NCBI GenBank assembly: GCA_022824225.1
Contig: JAJEAH010000067.1
Span: 1-64,000 of the forward strand
Direction of reading: 5' to 3'
DNA length: 64,000 nucleotides
DNA from: Chloroflexota bacterium
GTDB taxonomy: Bacteria; Chloroflexota; UBA11872; VXOZ01
In this document: positions 18,195 through 26,810 of the stretch, one piece after another
Numbering within the stretch: the first letter of the stretch is position 1
How the letters are laid out: each line of letters starts with the position of its first letter
Notes under the pieces: generated by a model
The model's input: only the letters and a program-made list of their open reading frames with translations
Database searches by the model: none
Told to the model about the DNA's origin: nothing
Translations under genes and position numbers: made by a program

Positions 18195-18654
18195 CAAAGT
18201 AGACCTGAATTGTGGTGCGTTGCCGGCTTATGTCAACGCGCAATTCGTGGTACGTCACCGCCTTGATCTCGATTCCGCCCTCCGCGTCGTGCTCGTCACC
18301 ATAGCAGACACCGGTGACTAGGGCCTTGCACTCCGGTGGTGCGCACAACGTAAACGCGCACGACTGCGCGACCATACCTTCCACAGTAAAGGAGAAGAGC
18401 AACTCGGCCAGCCAGTTCACCACCACGTCCGGCCAGGTGTCGCCGCTCACCGCGACCTCTAGGCTAACCGGCTCTCCGGTCACGCGGGCGGGGTCGCGGC
18501 CAAGAGTGATAGCGTACATCCCCCGGGTGACCGCCGCAAGGGCTGTTGCCGCATCCGGCCCCCACGCCTTCACGCCGACGTCGGCCGTATGATCCAGCAA
18601 CACATAGCCGGCGTCGTCAGGGGCATGTGCCTGTCCGCTAGTGGTCGTGCCCAT
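18187..18654 (-). CDS. Archease (RtcB cofactor)
   Basis: 155 aa from the ATG at 18654; a longer in-frame extension lies inside the preceding PHP-domain gene and is Arg-rich noise. The archease hallmark LDHTADVGVKAWGPD near residues 19-33 and the C-terminal AVTYHELRVD with a conserved metal-binding Asp/His arrangement are present. Archease speeds RtcB guanylylation and multiple turnover. The gene overlaps the PHP gene by 17 bp upstream and rtcB by about 8 bp downstream. Confidence 0.92.
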   Translation of the reverse strand: MGTTTSGQAHAPDDAGYVLLDHTADVGVKAWGPDAATALAAVTRGMYAITLGRDPARVTGEPVSLEVAVSGDTWPDVVVNWLAELLFSFTVEGMVAQSCAFTLCAPPECKALVTGVCYGDEHDAEGGIEIKAVTYHELRVDISRQRTTIQVYFDV

Positions 18655-21136
18655 GGTCGTGCAAGCGGCCCTGCAGGTGCGCCTTGGCATGTTCGAACAC
18701 CCGGCGCACACCGGCGTGGCGCTCCGCGTCCGCCCGCGTCGCCAGGGTATCCAGCCACGTGATGCCGCCATCGAGGATCGTCATCATGTAGGTCGCATCG
18801 CTGGGGTTGAAGAGGTCCTGGCCGCCGGCCACAACGTACACCGGTGAGGTGTGCGCAGCGACATTGACGATCCACGAGTGCTGCACTTCCAGGGAACTCA
18901 CGCAGCGCGCGGCAATCCAGCCGCTGCCGTCGAGTTTTACTTCCCGGCTGAGCCGGCACGACTTGCCGCCGTCCGCCACGGGTTGAGTTGCCACTACGGC
19001 GCCGTTGCAGACGATTTGCAGCTCATGGAACGGCAAGACGGACTCCGCCCAGGCTTCCACCGTGAGCGTGCCGCCGCCGTTGGGCAGTTTGAGTTCGTCG
19101 CCCGGCTGCTTGCCTTCCACGCGTACGTCGATGAGCGGGCCGCTCGTGGTAAATGTGCGGCCGCCGCGCACGGCCTGCGCCCAGGTGTCAAATGAGAATT
19201 CGTCCTGCAAGAGGGCATACGTGCGCACGCCACCAACCGGGATTGCGGCGCTCATCTTGTCCGTGCCGCCCACAGCAGCCACGCGGTAGCCATTGTTGAG
19301 GAAGCGGTACCACTCGTTGATGCCGAACTGCTCCATGGTGGGTGTGAAGTACTTCAGCTCCACCGCGTCCACCTTGCCCAGCACGATTTCCGCCACGGCT
19401 TCCGTGTACGGATTGGGGAAGTGCGGGATGACCACCAGGCCGTCTTGGGCCCGGGCGCGGTCCGCCCACTCGCTCATGCTGCTCACCACGGGATCGCCGA
19501 TGTAGCTTTCGGAGGGCCCGCCGGTGGTCATGGGATAGATTGGTTCGCCCTGCACGCCGAGCAGGCTCATGTGGCCCAGCAGGTGCTGGCGGTTCTCCGT
19601 ACCCACGTAGACCACGGTATCATCCGTGCTCACACCGGAAACATCGCCGGTAACGTCGGCGACATTCGTGTACAGGTCGCCCCACTGCGACGCGAGAAGA
19701 TTGATAAGGTTGACGCCTTCAGCCTGGCCTTCCAGCCACGCAGTCTGAGGAGAGATGAAGTGCACGTGGGTGTCTGCCGTTACCCAGCCGTTGGCCCGCC
19801 AATTCAGGGGCCGCGCCAGCTTGAGGGTGAGTTCGCGCTGTCCCGGCGCAATATGCAGGCGCTTGCGCAGCGGCTGGTACTCGAAGCCCTTGAAGATCTC
19901 GACGAAGACCTCTCCCACCGGAAGTTCAATCTGAAACGTGCCGTCCACATAGGCGTACTGCGTCGCGCCGAGCTTGAGGTCGCCCGCGTAGTCTTCGAAC
20001 CAATTGTCGTTCACCTCGTGGCGGTGGCCGTACGGCGGGAAGTATCGTCCGTCCCGCGAGCGAAAGTGGACGCGCGCCGGCGTTGTCTTGCCGCTGGCGG
20101 CTTCTTCCAGGCGCACGTGCACCCACGACCGATCCGGAGTCAGGATTTCCACCCGCACTTTACCGTCGTCGCTGGCGCTCAGGCCGGACTCATACAGCGC
20201 ATCCATGGGCACGGGGTGTCCGGATACGTCCAGCGTGGCGTCGGGACTGGCCGTGACATCTACGATGAGGGACTTCTCACCGTCCTCGGCCTCCGGCTCG
20301 CCCAGGCCCTGCCCTTCATCCGCCAACCAGGCATCCGAGTCGAAGCCCGGCACCGCGTACTTGCGGGCCAACGTGCCAAGGTCCACGCTCACCGCCGTCT
20401 CTTCGGGAGGAGCGTCTGCCTTATCCGGCGGCAGCGCAATGCGGAAACTCTCCAGTTGCTTGTGGCGCAACGGGTGATGCTTGCCCGTGAACAGCGTGAT
20501 GCCGCCCACCACCACATTTGCGCCGCCGGTGGACGCCAGGTGCAGCGAGGCTACGGTGCGGTCGGGATGGGGATTGGGCAGGGCGAATATCCAATAATGG
20601 GCGGCGGTGCCTCCCGGTTCGCCGGTGACGGAGGTCTGATAGCGCCCCCACGCGCCGCGTGGGTAGGGCCCGTTGAGGTCCGCCGGCACCGTGCCTACTT
20701 GGGGCCTGGACGCGAACGCCAGTTGCCCCCATGCAACCGTGGAGTTGATCTCGAAGCGCCGGCGGATGGCTTGAGTCACCTCGCTGCCGTCGGCGTAGCG
20801 CATGGTATAGGCGGCAAGCTGCTTGCCTGGCTCTATGACCATGCCCCGCAGGCCGGGCTGGGCAGTGGCGCCGGGCTCGGCGTCGCAGAAGTGGGCAAAG
20901 ACGAAGTGTGAAATACCGCCCCGGTCAACCGGCACGGCCACGGGCTCAGCGCGCAAGTGAATCCAACTCGCCGTCGCGTCCGCCGCGCCCAGCGCAAAGG
21001 GAATGCCCCAAAACTCGCACTCGCCTTCCGGGAGACGCGCCAGCAGCGGCGCTACCGAGCTGTCCCACGAGGATGCATCATCCTGACGCCCCGCATTGCG
21101 CACAGCCGTCAAGTCCAAGGGAGTCGAGAAACTCAT
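18638..21136 (-). CDS. CehA/McbA-like PHP-domain metallohydrolase
   Basis: 832 aa, preceded by GGAGGA. The N-terminal ~400 residues look like beta-sandwich sugar-binding or Ig-like modules. The metal-dependent PHP-type domain starts near residue 455 with ADTHVHF, continues with IPHFPNPYTEAV and ends with VGGTDK, giving the expected His/Asp ligands. The C-terminal beta domain ends in HDHGHDH. No signal peptide is visible. CehA-type proteins hydrolyse esters and carbamates; the substrate here is unknown. The last codons overlap the archease start, so it heads an operon with archease-rtcB-AIR synthase. Confidence 0.8.
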   Translation of the reverse strand: MSFSTPLDLTAVRNAGRQDDASSWDSSVAPLLARLPEGECEFWGIPFALGAADATASWIHLRAEPVAVPVDRGGISHFVFAHFCDAEPGATAQPGLRGMVIEPGKQLAAYTMRYADGSEVTQAIRRRFEINSTVAWGQLAFASRPQVGTVPADLNGPYPRGAWGRYQTSVTGEPGGTAAHYWIFALPNPHPDRTVASLHLASTGGANVVVGGITLFTGKHHPLRHKQLESFRIALPPDKADAPPEETAVSVDLGTLARKYAVPGFDSDAWLADEGQGLGEPEAEDGEKSLIVDVTASPDATLDVSGHPVPMDALYESGLSASDDGKVRVEILTPDRSWVHVRLEEAASGKTTPARVHFRSRDGRYFPPYGHRHEVNDNWFEDYAGDLKLGATQYAYVDGTFQIELPVGEVFVEIFKGFEYQPLRKRLHIAPGQRELTLKLARPLNWRANGWVTADTHVHFISPQTAWLEGQAEGVNLINLLASQWGDLYTNVADVTGDVSGVSTDDTVVYVGTENRQHLLGHMSLLGVQGEPIYPMTTGGPSESYIGDPVVSSMSEWADRARAQDGLVVIPHFPNPYTEAVAEIVLGKVDAVELKYFTPTMEQFGINEWYRFLNNGYRVAAVGGTDKMSAAIPVGGVRTYALLQDEFSFDTWAQAVRGGRTFTTSGPLIDVRVEGKQPGDELKLPNGGGTLTVEAWAESVLPFHELQIVCNGAVVATQPVADGGKSCRLSREVKLDGSGWIAARCVSSLEVQHSWIVNVAAHTSPVYVVAGGQDLFNPSDATYMMTILDGGITWLDTLATRADAERHAGVRRVFEHAKAHLQGRLHDHGHDH

Positions 21137-21273
21137 TGGGCGTCCTCCTCGCGGATACTCAAGTCAGAATGAACGGAATTGTCATTGCCAAGCAGTTTAG
21201 TGGGTGCACGATACCACGAACTTGCCAGCGGCAACAATCGAGAACGCGGGCGGGCAGCGGCCCCGCCGGACAG

Positions 21274-22230
21274 CTATTCTTGGCGGGGATTCTGGGGGTT
21301 CGCGTCCTGAACGGCTTGGAGAGCGCGCATCGTCGGCAATACCGCTTCACCCGACACCAAGGGTTCGCGCCCCTGGCGCAGCGCGCTGATGAGCTCGATG
21401 TTCTGCAAGTATACGGCGCTCGCCTCTTCATTCTCACCACCGGCGGCTACGATCTGGTCGTTGGGGTCAACCAACTTGCCGTCTCGGATCATCAAGGTCG
21501 TTTCTTCGCCGATGATGAGGATTTCGAGGAAAGGCCGCATCGTGTTATACGAGAGGGCGCACGAGACGATTTGCTGGCGGGGTGTGCGCATGGAAACGGC
21601 GAGGTCGAGTGGAATGCCCAATTCGCTGTGAGGCGGCCCCATGTACCCCGCAACGTCAATCGCGGGTTCCCCCAGCAGCCAGAGCGCCGTATCCACAGCG
21701 TGGCAGCCGTGGTGCCACAGCAGGTTGTCCGTCCACGACCGCCGCCGGCCCTGCCAGTTCACGTTTTCGCGGCGGAGAAAGCCGTAGTGAATGAAGACGC
21801 TGTGCGCCTGCAGGTCACCCTCGGCAATGCGCTGCCGCACCGCCGACAGGGTCGGCCAGAAGCGCATAGTGTGGGCCACCATGAGGGTCCGTTCTTGCCG
21901 CTCGGCCAGCGCGGTCAGCATCTCAGACTCCGCCAGGGACAGCGCGAGGGGTATTTCCACCAGCACGTGCTTGCTGGCTTCCAGCGCGGCCTTGGCCTGG
22001 GCGGCATGTTTGGCGCTGGGAGACGTGATCACGACCGCGTCTAGATCGTCCCGCGCGAGGGCTTCATCCAGGTCAATAGTCGCCAGCGCCGCGCCGCACT
22101 TTTCGGCAAACGACTGGGTGGGCGCCAAGAGCCGGCCCACAACCGACGAAATCTGTACGCCGGGTATGCGGGCGAACGAGCGGCGGTGGACTTCCGCGAT
22201 ACTGCCGTACCCAACCATGCAAAGGTTCAT
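21274..22230 (-). CDS. Gfo/Idh/MocA-like protein lacking the EKP lysine
   Basis: 318 aa. The N-terminal Rossmann motif is MVGYGSIAEVH and the C-terminal WHHGCHAVDTALWLLG carries the usual His and Asp. The catalytic EKP motif is replaced by VEIP (Glu92-Ile93-Pro94), so the active-site lysine is absent. A subset of the superfamily is known to have this change and act on oxidised aromatic or keto substrates by another mechanism, or not to be redox enzymes. It lies 137 bp upstream of the PHP gene on the same strand and may share its transcript. Confidence 0.85.
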   Translation of the reverse strand: MNLCMVGYGSIAEVHRRSFARIPGVQISSVVGRLLAPTQSFAEKCGAALATIDLDEALARDDLDAVVITSPSAKHAAQAKAALEASKHVLVEIPLALSLAESEMLTALAERQERTLMVAHTMRFWPTLSAVRQRIAEGDLQAHSVFIHYGFLRRENVNWQGRRRSWTDNLLWHHGCHAVDTALWLLGEPAIDVAGYMGPPHSELGIPLDLAVSMRTPRQQIVSCALSYNTMRPFLEILIIGEETTLMIRDGKLVDPNDQIVAAGGENEEASAVYLQNIELISALRQGREPLVSGEAVLPTMRALQAVQDANPQNPRQE

Positions 22231-22406
22231 CGCAAGACTTTCTCAGGAGCATAGTAATTCAGTTACAGGAGTCGTGCGCCCCGCCTCGGACAGTAATACG
22301 GCGCCGCGCAACGGACGTGCACGGCAGTCCGCGCGCCGGGTCCGAGCCTTGGCTTCAGGGTCGGATGCTGCGCGCACGGCGATCCCTGGAGCTTGGGCGC
22401 CGCGCG

Positions 22407-22859
22407 TTAGCGCGTGTGGCCGACCAGGCTCGTATCGGTTACTGCCGCCGCGACCGCGTCATCATCGACCTCGCCGGCGGGCGGTTTCGGGATGACGAAC
22501 GCGCGTCTGTCCACGTCCGTATCCACTACCTCCAGCGTCTCTCCGGCGGCGAGCGTAGTCCCCATCTTCTCCAGCCAAGCGGCCGGATTGTTAAGGATAG
22601 CGGCCTTGTAGTCCGGGTCTTTCCAGTAGACGGGCGCTTTGCCCAGAAACGAGGGATAACAACTGCACGGCGTGCAGATCACCATGTGATGCGTAGCGCC
22701 GCCGTTGTCATAGACCGCCAGTCCCAGGCGCTCGGGCACGTCTATGGCGAGTTCCGCGAGCGCTGCGCGCGGATTGGCCAGGAGACGGTCCTTGAACGCC
22801 GCATCCTCCCAGGCGCGTTTAACAACTCTCTGTGCGTTGGCAAAGTCTGAATGAGACAT
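22407..22859 (-). CDS. Orphan nitrile hydratase alpha/thiocyanate hydrolase gamma-like protein
   Basis: 150 aa with a very strong ribosome binding site (GAGGAGGGG). The claw-setting metal motif CTPCSCYP is intact at residues 62-69 (Cys62, Cys65, Ser66, Cys67) and is of the cobalt type (Thr and Tyr neighbours). Downstream YWKDPDYKAAILNNP, RRAFVIPKPPAG and TDTSLVG match the C-terminal half of nitrile hydratase alpha. It is about 50-60 residues shorter than the usual ~200 aa because the N-terminal arm that wraps the beta subunit is missing. No beta subunit or metallochaperone gene lies in the window. It is divergent from tRNA-Gly. Function unknown; hydration of nitrile, cyanate or thiocyanate are guesses. 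Confidence 0.8.
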   Translation of the reverse strand: MSHSDFANAQRVVKRAWEDAAFKDRLLANPRAALAELAIDVPERLGLAVYDNGGATHHMVICTPCSCYPSFLGKAPVYWKDPDYKAAILNNPAAWLEKMGTTLAAGETLEVVDTDVDRRAFVIPKPPAGEVDDDAVAAAVTDTSLVGHTR

Positions 22860-23028
22860 AGTTCCCCTCCTCTGCGAGTGTGGAATTCAGGATACCATAC
22901 GTACCGGTCGCCAGCCCTTGGCTGCCAGCTACGCGGGGGGTTCGATGAGGTGAATTTGGCGTCCGATAGCGCTCTGCGGCGACGCAAAGCCGCACGGGGT
23001 AGGCCTGAGTTCCGAATTCCCCCAAGTC

Positions 23029-23057
23029 TTGCCAAGAACGGCACGTTTCGCTATAAT
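23029..23057 (+). promoter_or_regulatory. Promoter of tRNA-Gly
   Basis: TTGCCA at 23029-23034, a 17-bp spacer, and a perfect TATAAT at 23052-23057. The tRNA gene begins 18 bp downstream, fitting a start at or near its 5' end. Confidence 0.8.
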
Positions 23058-23074
23058 ACGGCTATATGACCATT

Positions 23075-23146
23075 GCGGAAGTGGCTCAGGGGTAGAGCAT
23101 CTCCTTGCCAAGGAGAGGGTCACGGGTTCGAATCCCGTCTTCCGCT
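23075..23146 (+). tRNA. tRNA-Gly (GCC)
   Basis: Complete cloverleaf: acceptor GCGGAAG (23075-23081) pairs with CTTCCGC (23139-23145), discriminator T at 23146. The anticodon arm is TCTCC-TTGCCAA-GGAGA with anticodon GCC at 23107-23109. The T arm contains GGGTTCGAATCCC. The 3' CCA is not encoded (CCG follows). Confidence 0.97.
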
Positions 23147-23178
23147 CCGGGCGGCTCACAACAGGCCGACATCGATGG

Positions 23179-23213
23179 AAGAGGAGCGCAGCTTTGGCCG
23201 CGCCTCTTTTTTT
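23179..23213 (+). terminator. Rho-independent terminator after tRNA-Gly
   Basis: AGAGGAGCGC pairs with GCGCCTCT, with one bulged base, around the loop AGCTTTGGCC, followed by a run of seven T (23207-23213). Confidence 0.75.
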
Positions 23214-23366
23214 GCTATGCGGAGGACGTTGCTTGGCGCGGGTCTCCGCGATGAAGAGCACCTTGCAGGGCGCCTGCATGTCATTGGCATCGGACACGGA
23301 ACACCTCTCGCGTTTCAGGCAACGGCGTAGGGTACGGTATTGCGGTAAGGGAGAGCACTCACGGCA

Positions 23367-24851
23367 ATGATAATCACGGTCGCGTCGGAGAAACTCGAAA
23401 AGAGCCGGGTGAAGCTAACGGTAGAAGTGCCGGTGGAAGAGGTGGAGACGGCCTACAAGCGGGCCGTGCGCCGCGTGAGCGACAAGGTCAATATACCCGG
23501 ATTCCGTCGCGGACGTGCCCCACAAGCCCTGGTCGAGCGCCATGCCGGCGTCGATTCAGTCTTCCGTGAAGCGCTAGACCGCTTGGTGCCCCAGGCCTTT
23601 GCCGAAGCCGTAACCCAGACCGAAATCCAGCCGGTAGGCAATCCCGAACTCGAAATGCTGCAAGCCGAAAGAGACGAGCCGGTCTCCTTTGCCGCCACGG
23701 TGCCGGTCAAACCCGTTGTCGATGCCGGCGATTACCGGAGCATTCACGTCACCAAGGAAAAGCAGCAGGTCTCCGACGCCCACGTTGAAAGCGTGCTCCA
23801 AAGCCTCGAACAACAGATGGTGCAGTGGGACGACGTGGACCGGCCGGTGGAAGCCGGTGACCGAGTCAACCTGGACTTACGCATCAACGTGGAAGGCCGG
23901 ACAATCAGGAATTCGCCGGGAACCAGCATGATCATCGGCCAGAGCGGGATGCCGGAGGGCTTCGACGAGGCCGCCACCGGTATGCGCGCCGGTCAAGAGC
24001 GGTCCTTTATCCTCCTGCTGCCGGACGACTATGCCGTGGAGGCGGTGCAGGGCAAGTCCGCCGACTTTGAGATTAAGGTATTGGGCACGGCCCAAAAGCG
24101 GCTGCTTGGCCTTACGGACGACCTGGCCAAGGCTATGGGACAGTTCGAGACCATCGACGAACTCCGCGCCGACGTGCGCCAACGCTTGGAAGAGCGCGCC
24201 GAGCAAGAAGCGGCCCAGCAGGCGGAGAACGCCCTAGTGGAGAAACTCGTTGCCGGCGCTACGTTTGAAGTACCCGACGTGCTCATCGAGGAACAGGCCC
24301 AACGCCTGGAGCAGCGAGAGGCATTCGAGGCCGCGCAGCGCGGCATTCCCAAGGAATACTACCTCCAGATGATCAATCTTTCCGAGGAAGACTGGAAAGA
24401 GCGGCTGCACGAGCGGGCGGAAGCCATGGTGCGCAACTTTGTCGCCCTGGATGCCGTTGCCAGTGAAGAGGACATTGCGGTCCCCGATGAGGAGATCGAA
24501 GAGGAAATCGCCCGCAGTATGGCCGCCTATCAGGCCCAGCTTGCGCAGCAAGAACAGCCCACCGGCAAGATCATCACGGAGAAGCAACCCACCAAGGACC
24601 AGTTGCAGGCGCGCTTGCAGCAGATGCAGCAGTACTTGAACAGCGACGCATCGCGCACGAACATCGCCATGAACCTGCGTATGCGCAAAACGATTGACTT
24701 CTTGCGCGAAACGGTGACAATCGAAGAGGTCACCGTGGAGGCCGAAGCTGACGCCGCGCCGGAGGACACCCCAGCGAACGAGACCCAACCAGCCGACGAG
24801 ACCCAAGCTGAAGCCCCTACGGAAGCCGCCTCTACCAAACCTTCCTCCTAG
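23367..24851 (+). CDS. tig: Trigger factor (peptidyl-prolyl isomerase chaperone)
   Basis: 494 aa. The ribosome-binding loop NIPGFRRGRAP lies near residues 43-53, the tail/PPIase region follows (EGFDEAATGMRAGQE near 195), then the long helical chaperone domain and an acidic Ala/Glu/Thr tail from about 455. It binds nascent chains at the exit tunnel. The length is slightly above average because of the tail and a Gln-rich insertion near 400. Followed by a strong terminator. Confidence 0.95.
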   Translation: MIITVASEKLEKSRVKLTVEVPVEEVETAYKRAVRRVSDKVNIPGFRRGRAPQALVERHAGVDSVFREALDRLVPQAFAEAVTQTEIQPVGNPELEMLQAERDEPVSFAATVPVKPVVDAGDYRSIHVTKEKQQVSDAHVESVLQSLEQQMVQWDDVDRPVEAGDRVNLDLRINVEGRTIRNSPGTSMIIGQSGMPEGFDEAATGMRAGQERSFILLLPDDYAVEAVQGKSADFEIKVLGTAQKRLLGLTDDLAKAMGQFETIDELRADVRQRLEERAEQEAAQQAENALVEKLVAGATFEVPDVLIEEQAQRLEQREAFEAAQRGIPKEYYLQMINLSEEDWKERLHERAEAMVRNFVALDAVASEEDIAVPDEEIEEEIARSMAAYQAQLAQQEQPTGKIITEKQPTKDQLQARLQQMQQYLNSDASRTNIAMNLRMRKTIDFLRETVTIEEVTVEAEADAAPEDTPANETQPADETQAEAPTEAASTKPSS

Positions 24852-24909
24852 CCCACGCCTGAAATGCGCGAAAATGCTGCATGCAGAACCTGCGCCCGCG
24901 TTCGGTTCG

Positions 24910-24945
24910 AGACCGGTATCCGGCCATGGATATCGGTCTTTTCGT
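24910..24945 (+). terminator. Rho-independent terminator after tig
   Basis: AGACCGGTATCC (24910-24921) pairs with GGATATCGGTCT (24928-24939), with one G-T wobble, followed by TTTTCGTTT. It lies between the tig stop and the chosen rsgA start, which argues against the longer in-frame N terminus of rsgA. Confidence 0.75.
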
Positions 24946-25006
24946 TTGGCTTGCTTGCCTGAGTCCGGACCGTTTGTTTGGCTCCACCCAAGGCGACAAC
25001 CTTGAC

Positions 25007-26014
25007 ATGAGCAGACCTTCTGATGACCAACTACAGGCCGGCGCCGTGACGCGGGTTTCGCGCGGCGAGTACATCGTGGAGACGGACCGGGGCACGATCA
25101 CGTGCAAGCTGCGGGGCAAGTTGCGCAAAGAACTCGTTTACTCCACCAGCAAGAGCCGCGCCCGGCGGGTGCAGCGCGTGCAGCCTACCCAAACCCGTTC
25201 GCCCCTGAGCGTCGGCGATCGCGTGCGCGTGCGCCTGCTCGGCGCCGGCACCGGCGTGATCGAGGAAATCCTGCGGGACGACGACGAAACGTGGGGACTC
25301 CTGCGCCAGGCCCCGGAGAGCAAACGCGCGCACGTGCTGGCCGCTAACGTGGACCAAGCGGCCATCGTGTTGGCAGCCGCGGAACCGCCGCCCGACTTCA
25401 TTCTCCTGGACCGCTACCTTGTCCTGGCGGAATACCACGAACTCGCTACCTTTCTCGTGCTCAACAAGATCGACCGGGGCATCGAGGGGCGCATTGCCGG
25501 GGAATTGGCCGTCTACGCAGGCCTCGGCTATCCCGTACTGCACACGAGCGCCGCGAATGGCACGGGAATCGATGCGCTCCGGGCGCGATTGCAGGGCCAG
25601 CGGACCGTCTTTAGCGGGGTTTCCGGCGTTGGCAAGTCTTCGCTCATCAACCTCCTCTCCGCCGATGCGGCGCTGCCCACCGGCGCGGTCGGGGCCAAAG
25701 GCGAAGGCCGCCACATCACTACGCGCGCGGAGACCATCCCCCTCGATCCGGAGTCACACGTCATGGATACGCCCGGTTTGCGCAAGTTGACCTCATGGAG
25801 CATTGAGCCTGAGGACTTGCCGCACCTCTTTCCGGAAGTTCGCGTGTTGCTGGGCCAGTGCCGGTTCCGTGATTGCGTCCACGTGGATGAGCCCGGGTGC
25901 GCGGTGCGCGCCGCGCAAGCAGACGGCGCCATGTCACCGCGCCGCTACAAGAGCTACGTCTTGTTCCATCACGAATTCACCGCCCAGAACCTAGCGCCCT
26001 GGGAGCAGGCGTAA
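25007..26014 (+). CDS. rsgA: Ribosome small-subunit-dependent GTPase RsgA (YjeQ)
   Basis: 335 aa from the ATG at 25007; the frame is open upstream across a terminator, which I exclude. An N-terminal OB fold (residues about 8-80) precedes a circularly permuted GTPase with motifs in the order NKID, TSA, GVSGVGKSS and DTPG. The C-terminal zinc site is CRFRDCVHVDEPGC. It is a late-stage 30S assembly checkpoint. One oddity: no strong ribosome binding site at the chosen start. Confidence 0.94.
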   Translation: MSRPSDDQLQAGAVTRVSRGEYIVETDRGTITCKLRGKLRKELVYSTSKSRARRVQRVQPTQTRSPLSVGDRVRVRLLGAGTGVIEEILRDDDETWGLLRQAPESKRAHVLAANVDQAAIVLAAAEPPPDFILLDRYLVLAEYHELATFLVLNKIDRGIEGRIAGELAVYAGLGYPVLHTSAANGTGIDALRARLQGQRTVFSGVSGVGKSSLINLLSADAALPTGAVGAKGEGRHITTRAETIPLDPESHVMDTPGLRKLTSWSIEPEDLPHLFPEVRVLLGQCRFRDCVHVDEPGCAVRAAQADGAMSPRRYKSYVLFHHEFTAQNLAPWEQA

Positions 26015-26159
26015 CGCCGCGCCTCGCGCCGTGTGGGCCCGATAGTTCTGCATCTCGCGGCGCTGCCCCGGCTCGAAGCGGATTGCTCACGCCGCCAATT
26101 GACCGCTGGCGCGTCACTCGCGTACTCTAATCACCGTAGCCCTGCCTTCCGTCACCGGT

Positions 26160-26810
26160 GTGAAAGACCCGCGAGTAGCCCAGAATCTGGAATTCGACTT
26201 GACGTCTCCCGTCAATCAACCACCCCGCCCCCTCCTTATCGTGCTGTCCGGTCCGTCGGGCGCGGGGAAAGACTCTGTCATCGAGGGTCTCCTGGCCAAC
26301 GGCGCCCAGATCTATCGTGCGATCACTGCCGTTACGCGCGCGCCGCGGCCGGGAGAGGAACCCGGCGTGCACCACTACTTCTTGAGCGAGTCCGAGTTCG
26401 CCCGGTGGGAATCGGAGGGCAGATTCCTGGAGACCGCAACCGTATACGGCAAACGGTACGGCACGCCGCTTCATGAGGTGACCACGGCCCTGGCAGCGGG
26501 CCGCGACGTGCTGTTGCGCGTGGACGTGCAGGGCGCGGCGGCCGTGCGCGAACGCATGCCGGAGAGCGTGCACATCTTCATCGGCGTACCGGAGCTATCT
26601 GTTGCAGCGTTGCAGGCGCGCCGCGACCGCCGCGGCGCGGAATCGCCTGCCGAGCGGACCGCGCGCAACGCCCTGCTGCGGGCAGAACTCGCCGCAATCC
26701 CCAACTTCGACTACTACGTCGTCAACGAGACCGGCAAGATCGATCGTGCCATCGACCACGTGAGCGCCATCATCACGGCGGAAAAATGTCGGATTTGCCC
26801 CCGCGCGTGA
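26160..26810 (+). CDS. gmk: Guanylate kinase
   Basis: 216 aa from GTG. P-loop LSGPSGAGKDSV near residues 29-40, the GMP-binding RAPRPGEEPGVHHYF near 60 and RVDVQGAAAVRE near 120. It phosphorylates GMP to GDP. The stop lies 25 bp inside priA, so the two are translationally linked. The position next to priA-def-fmt resembles the gmk-rpoZ-coaBC-priA-def-fmt order of many bacteria, with rpoZ and coaBC missing here. Confidence 0.94.
   Translation: MKDPRVAQNLEFDLTSPVNQPPRPLLIVLSGPSGAGKDSVIEGLLANGAQIYRAITAVTRAPRPGEEPGVHHYFLSESEFARWESEGRFLETATVYGKRYGTPLHEVTTALAAGRDVLLRVDVQGAAAVRERMPESVHIFIGVPELSVAALQARRDRRGAESPAERTARNALLRAELAAIPNFDYYVVNETGKIDRAIDHVSAIITAEKCRICPRA

Noticed and set aside
19421-22044. 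Long plus-strand frames (496 and 378 codons) opposite the PHP and Gfo/Idh genes
   Set aside because: Antisense shadows in GC-rich DNA; the minus-strand genes have clear domains, motifs and ribosome binding sites.
22407-22859. Nitrile hydratase-like leader peptide of a RiPP cluster
   Set aside because: The protein keeps the full CTPCSC motif and the whole C-terminal half; it has no GG cleavage site with a core peptide and no modification or export genes beside it.
24881-25006. N-terminal extension of RsgA
   Set aside because: It spans the tig terminator hairpin and has no similarity to the family.
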